8,938 bases of DNA from assembly GCF_000725495.1 (NCBI RefSeq), contig NZ_JNZD01000058.1, forward strand, positions 1 through 8,938. The letters are read 5' to 3'. The notes below the pieces were generated by a model that worked only from the letters and a program-made list of their open reading frames with translations, did not search any database and was not told the DNA's origin. This DNA is from Streptomyces aureus. GTDB lineage: Bacteria > Actinomycetota > Actinomycetes > Streptomycetales > Streptomycetaceae. Position 1 is the stretch's first letter, and every line of letters starts with the position of its first letter. This document shows, piece after piece, positions 6,230 through 8,938 of the stretch. The position numbers were made by a program, and so were the translations under genes.

Positions 6230-6300
6230 CCGCTTCGGCGACCGCCCCCGGACATCCGCTGCCCGGGGGCGGCCGCAGCTCTCCGGGACAGCGGATTGCA
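6230..6300. repeat. Structured element X, copy 1 (possible afsA terminator)
   Basis: This segment is similar to 6721-6790. It can fold in two ways: GCCCCCGG (6244-6251) with CCGGGGGC (6263-6270), or ATCCGCTG (6254-6261) with CAGCGGAT (6289-6296). A shared inner stem GCTGC (6258-6262)/GCAGC (6275-6279) is also possible. The common block ends TCTCCGGGAC. It is the first strong hairpin region downstream of afsA. Confidence 0.5.
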
Positions 6301-6352
6301 GCCCGCGGCGCCCGCCGGTGGGCCGGCCGCTCCGTTCGCCGGCCGGCCACCC

Positions 6353-6728
6353 GGACGAAGACCCGCCCGCCACAGCGCGGCAGCGCCCCCGCGGACACGC
6401 CCGTCCGCCGTCCGCCGTCGCCGTCGCCGTCGCCCGTCAGGGAGTTCCTGCGCTGCGTCGAACCGGACGCTCACTGCACGGTCGAGGCGCGCACCCGGCG
6501 GCGGGCCGGGCCAGGAGGCTGCGCTGACGGGCAGAAAGGGCGCGGGGGCGGGACGTGAGGCTGCGGTGACGGGTCAAGAGGGTGCAGGAACGAGTGAGGA
6601 AGGGACGGAGATGGCCGGGAGGGCGCGGGGACGGGTGAGGAGGGTGCGGGGACCGTGCTTGCCACCGGCCGGCAGGGCGGGGCGGGCGTGTTCCGGCGCA
6701 CCGCACCCATGACCTCACCTCTTCGATG
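6353..6728 (+). pseudogene. Decayed partial second copy of the afsA 3' end
   Basis: The best blocks are 6437-6495 (TTCCTGCGCTGCGTCGAA ..., reading FLRCVEPDAHCTVEAR against FLRYVELDTPCTIEAR of AfsA) and 6649-6715 (reading VLATGRQGGAGVFRRTAPM against VHVTGRQNGTAVFRCTVTM). Weaker similarity reaches back to about 6353, facing LEAARQAA. Between the two blocks an expanded repeat in another frame reads EAALTGRKGAGAG and REAAVTGQEGAGT, which resembles AQAVTGRAAAGTGQEDA of the intact protein. A TGA interrupts the first block frame near 6558. No start or N-terminal half is present, so this cannot be functional. It is best explained as a segmental duplication that decayed. Confidence 0.75.
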
Positions 6729-6790
6729 ACCGCACCCGGGCATCTACTGCCCTTGGGGCGCCCGCAGTTCTCCGGGACTGCGATGCCACC
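6721..6790. repeat. Structured element X, copy 2
   Basis: This is similar to 6230-6300 (CTTCGATGACCGCACCCGGG against CTTCGGCGACCGCCCCCGGA; both contain TCTCCGGGAC). The inner stem is ACTGC (6746-6750)/GCAGT (6764-6768); an outer GGCATC (6739-6744) pairs with GATGCC (6782-6787). It directly follows the afsA remnant, without the 176-bp spacer seen after intact afsA. Confidence 0.55.
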
Positions 6791-6824
6791 CGAGCCTGCC
6801 CGCCGGTCAGCCGGCAGGGTCGGC

Positions 6825-7228
6825 CTGCCGGTCAGCCACCCGGCATGCAAACCGCCGCCGGCCGAGCAGCCACCCGGCAGGTAAGCCGCCGTCGGCTGGA
6901 CAGTCGGCCGGTGCGAAAACCGCCGTCGACCGGTCAGACCTCCGCAGGCAAACCGTCACCGGCCGGTCAGCCACCCGGCATGCAAGCCGTCGTCAGCCGA
7001 GCAGCCACCCGGCAGGTAAGCCGTCATCGGCCGGGCAGTCGACTGGCGTGAAACCCGCCGTCGGCCGGTCAGGCCTCCGCATGCAAGCCGTCGTCAGCCG
7101 AGCAGCCACCCGGCAGGTATGCCGCCGTCGGCCGGGCAGCCGGCCGGTGCGAAACCCGCTGTCGGCCGGTCAGACCTCCGCAGGTAAGCCGTCACCGGCC
7201 GGTCAGTCCTCCGGTGTGAAAGCCGCCA
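6825..7228. repeat. Tandem array of 12 imperfect 33-34-bp units with 101-bp higher-order period
   Basis: Units begin CGGCCGG(T/G)CAG or CAGCCGAGCAG and end near GCCGTCGT or CCGCCGT. Starts are 6825, 6859, 6893, 6927, 6960, 6994, 7028, 7062, 7095, 7129, 7163 and 7196. Types A-B-C recur as trimers of exactly 101 bp (6859-6959, 6994-7094, 7095-7195), with one extra unit at 6960-6993. A 41-bp stretch at 6978-7018 recurs identically at 7079-7119. There are no unique spacers, so it is not CRISPR. Because 101 is not a multiple of three, it does not encode a periodic protein. The last unit contains the stop codon and last codons of the NmrA-like gene. Confidence 0.9.
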
Positions 7229-8105
7229 GATGGTCCCTGGCCCAGGTCCGGAACGTGCCTGCCGGGCGGCCGGTCAGCTGGGTGACGGTGTCCTCGACCC
7301 CGGCCTTCGCACCCGCGCGCTGGCGTTCCGCGCTCTCCAGCAGCGCCTGGACCACCGGCGCCGGATAACGGGCCGCGAGGGCTGTGCGCGCCTGGTGCGG
7401 GGTGAGTTCCTCGAACCGCAGCGGAACGCCGAGCAGCCCGGCCAGCTGCTCGGTCTGCCCGGCCGCGGTGAGGGTCTCGGGCCCGGTCAGCGTGTAGGCA
7501 CAGCCGGCGTGTCCCTCCTCGGTCAGCACGCGTGCGGCCACCTCCGCGACGTCCCGCGGGTCGACACAGGCGTTGCCCGAGGTCCCGTACAGCGCGCGCA
7601 CGGTGCGCTCGGCGCGTACCGAGGGCGCCCACGACAGGGCGTTGGAGGCGAACGCGCGCGGGCGCAGCAGCGTCCACTGCAGGCCCGAGGCGCGCAGCAG
7701 GTCCTCGTTGGCGCGCTGGCGGCGGGTGATGAGGTCATCGGCCCGCTCGTCCAGTACCGCGGCGGCGGAGAGCTTGACCACCCGCTGCACTTCGGCCGTT
7801 TGTGCCGCGCGCAGGAACCGGGCGTCGTCGTCCCCGCCGACGCCCATCGTGACGAGGAACGCCGTCCGCACGCCCTCCAGCGCCCGGGCCAGCGACCGCG
7901 GATCGCGGTAGTCCCCGGCGACCTTGTGCACGTGCGCGCCCGCCGTGCCCAGCCGCGCGGGATGCCTGGCCATGACGCGCACGGCCCTACCCGGCGGCAG
8001 CCGCCTGAGCAGTTCGCGGCCCACCGTCCCCGTCCCCCCGGTCACCAGGATCAGCGACCCCTGCGCCAGGCCCGCAGGGGCCGTGTCACCGTGTGATCCG
8101 TCCAT
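7203..8105 (-). CDS. NmrA-like NAD(P)-binding reductase, possibly in butyrolactone maturation
   Basis: This 300-residue protein is an atypical short-chain dehydrogenase of the NmrA group. The Rossmann start LILVTGGTGTVGRELLRRL (18-36) carries the GGTGTVG dinucleotide loop. It is followed by VRVMARHP (42-49), GDYRDPRSLARALEGV (64-79) and VVKLSAAAV (109-117) in place of the usual catalytic YxxxK. WTLLRPRAFASN (144-155), VDPRDVAEVAARVLTEEGH (181-199), YTLTGPETLTAAG (204-216) and a FRTWARDHLAAF tail also fit this family. It is divergent from the GBL receptor gene (149 bp apart) and convergent with afsA. The context suggests reduction of a butenolide or keto intermediate, as proposed for BprA/ScbC-type enzymes; this is inference. 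ATG 8103-8105 has GGGAG only 3 nt upstream, so a later start is possible. Its 3' end is part of the repeat array. Confidence 0.82.
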   Translation of the reverse strand: MDGSHGDTAPAGLAQGSLILVTGGTGTVGRELLRRLPPGRAVRVMARHPARLGTAGAHVHKVAGDYRDPRSLARALEGVRTAFLVTMGVGGDDDARFLRAAQTAEVQRVVKLSAAAVLDERADDLITRRQRANEDLLRASGLQWTLLRPRAFASNALSWAPSVRAERTVRALYGTSGNACVDPRDVAEVAARVLTEEGHAGCAYTLTGPETLTAAGQTEQLAGLLGVPLRFEELTPHQARTALAARYPAPVVQALLESAERQRAGAKAGVEDTVTQLTGRPAGTFRTWARDHLAAFTPED

Positions 8106-8193
8106 GGACTCCCGCCCTGTGTGGCGATCCTTTTCCGCAACTCATTGAATGCCGTACGGCTGCAAGGGGGTACACACCCAGCAAACACCTGTA

Positions 8194-8220
8194 ATATACA
8201 AACTGGACGGTTTTTTTATT
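8194..8220. promoter_or_regulatory. Autoregulatory-element-like operator between reductase and receptor genes
   Basis: ATACAAACTGGACGGTTTTT sits in an AT-rich island. AAACTG (8200-8205) and CGGTTT (8208-8213) form a 6-2-6 palindrome with one mismatch. GGACGGTTTTT matches the published receptor half-site at 9 of 11 positions, and the other half reads CAGTTTGTAT on the minus strand. TAATAT (8192-8197) is a possible -10, without a good -35. The position, 35-61 bp before the receptor ATG and 89-115 bp before the reductase ATG, suits autoregulation and shared control. Confidence 0.6.
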
Positions 8221-8254
8221 GGGTCTCCGGGCTCAACGACAGGAGGAGGCCGAC

Positions 8255-8938
8255 ATGGCGAAGCAGGAACGGGCACTGCGGACCCGGCACGCGATCCTCT
8301 CCTCGGCGGCCAGGATCTTCGAGGAACGCGGCTACCAGGCCGCCACCGTCAGCGAGATCCTCGCCAGCGCCGGCGTGACCAAGGGCGCCCTCTACTTCCA
8401 CTTCCCCTCCAAGGAACACCTCGCCGAAGGCGTCCTGCACGCCCAGGACCTGGGCGCGCCCATCCCCGAGCGGCCCTCCAAGGTCCAGCAGATGGTCGAC
8501 ACCGTCTTCCTGCACGCCCACCGCCTGCAGACCGACCCCATGGTCCGCGCCGGCGTCCGCCTCTCCCTGGACCAGCAGGCCCAGGGCCTGGACCGCAGCG
8601 GACCCTTCCTGCGCTGGAGCGAGGTCGGCACCGAACTCCTCGACAAGGCCAAGGCCCAGGGCGAACTCCTGCCCCACGTCACCTCCCAGGAGACCGCCGA
8701 CGTCCTCGTCGGATCCTTCGCCGGCATCCAGGCCATGTCCCAGGCCCTGTGCAACTACCAGGACCTGCCCCCCCGGGTCGCCGCCCTGCTGCGCCACATC
8801 CTGCCCAGCGTCGTCGTCCCCTCCGTCCTCGCCTCCATCGACCTCACCGCCACCCGCGGCGCCACCGTCTACACCGAACTCCAGACCCTCCACCCCGACC
8901 TGCAACCCCCCACCCCCGAACCCACCCCGCACCCAGCC
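8255..8938 (+). CDS. Gamma-butyrolactone receptor, ScbR/ArpA/BarA family (3' end beyond window)
   Basis: At least 228 codons run from ATG 8255 to the window edge without a stop. The ribosome binding site AGGAGGAGG (8241-8249) is excellent. The N-terminus MAKQERALRTRHAILSSAAR and the helix-turn-helix TVSEILASAGVTKGALYFHF (31-50) closely match ScbR-type repressors. MVRAGVRLSLDQQAQGLDRS (96-115), GPFLRW (116-121; Trp121 corresponds to the Trp critical for ligand binding in ArpA/CprB), GELLPHVTSQETADVLVGSF (136-155) and HILPSVVVPSVLASIDL (187-203) are also receptor-like. Such proteins bind autoregulatory elements as dimers and let go when butyrolactone binds. The body of the family ends near residue 215; the Pro-rich tail (LHPDLQPPTPEPTPHPA) is longer than usual. 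The operator-like site at 8194-8220 suggests autoregulation. Confidence 0.92.
   Translation, partial: MAKQERALRTRHAILSSAARIFEERGYQAATVSEILASAGVTKGALYFHFPSKEHLAEGVLHAQDLGAPIPERPSKVQQMVDTVFLHAHRLQTDPMVRAGVRLSLDQQAQGLDRSGPFLRWSEVGTELLDKAKAQGELLPHVTSQETADVLVGSFAGIQAMSQALCNYQDLPPRVAALLRHILPSVVVPSVLASIDLTATRGATVYTELQTLHPDLQPPTPEPTPHPA

Noticed and set aside
6825..7228. CRISPR array
   Set aside because: Units follow each other without unique spacers, vary along their length, and no cas genes are present.
7230..8096. 288-codon plus-strand frame opposite the reductase
   Set aside because: Antisense shadow; the minus frame has the Rossmann GGTGTVG motif and family order of motifs.
8216..8932. 238-codon minus-strand frame opposite the receptor gene
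   Set aside because: Shadow with Gly/Glu/Val-rich composition; the plus frame is a clear TetR/ScbR protein with a strong ribosome binding site.

Overview
The window is very GC-rich DNA with strong G/C preference at third codon positions, GGAGG-type ribosome binding sites and several protein families typical of Streptomyces or close relatives such as Kitasatospora. Its core is a gamma-butyrolactone (GBL) signalling locus: an AfsA-type autoregulator synthase, an NmrA-type reductase that may act in autoregulator maturation, a ScbR/ArpA-like receptor cut by the right edge, and a second TetR-family protein of the pseudo-GBL-receptor type. Loci of this kind usually sit next to a secondary-metabolite cluster, but no such cluster is visible here.

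Layout, left to right. 1-631 (minus): beta subunit of an acyl-CoA carboxylase (PccB/AccD type), broken by an internal deletion and frameshift and also cut by the left edge. 809-1030 (minus): intact small epsilon subunit of the same enzyme class. 1131-1211 (plus): a 26-codon fragment of the start of dnaN. 1212-1989: no intact gene; short repeats, a coding-like tail and two strong hairpins, one a perfect 28-bp stem. 1990-2442 (minus): a DUF1801 protein. 2443-3500: about 1 kb with no convincing gene, holding a two-phase hexanucleotide array and a pentanucleotide array. 3553-4191 (minus): pseudo-receptor-like TetR regulator. 4192-5012: long divergent control region. 5013-6053 (plus): afsA-type synthase. 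6054-7202: repeat-rich convergent intergenic region with a decayed partial second copy of the afsA 3' end, a twice-occurring structured element, and a 12-unit array of 33-34-bp repeats running into the stop codon of the next gene. 7203-8105 (minus): NmrA-like reductase. 8255-8938 (plus): GBL receptor, divergent from the reductase.

How it may work (inference). AfsA makes the butyrolactone precursor and the reductase is a candidate for a later step. The ScbR-like receptor and the pseudo-receptor would control afsA, themselves and perhaps the carboxylase. Candidate operators support this: AT-rich autoregulatory-element-like sites lie in front of afsA and of the receptor gene, and a 17-base motif with identical arms (AACCGC, 4 nt, GCGGTCT) occurs twice, once between the -35 and -10 of a promoter facing the pseudo-receptor gene and once 52 bp upstream of the carboxylase beta gene. 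Around this core the DNA looks eroded and rearranged: a broken pccB, a dnaN scrap, a partial afsA duplication and several slippage-type arrays.
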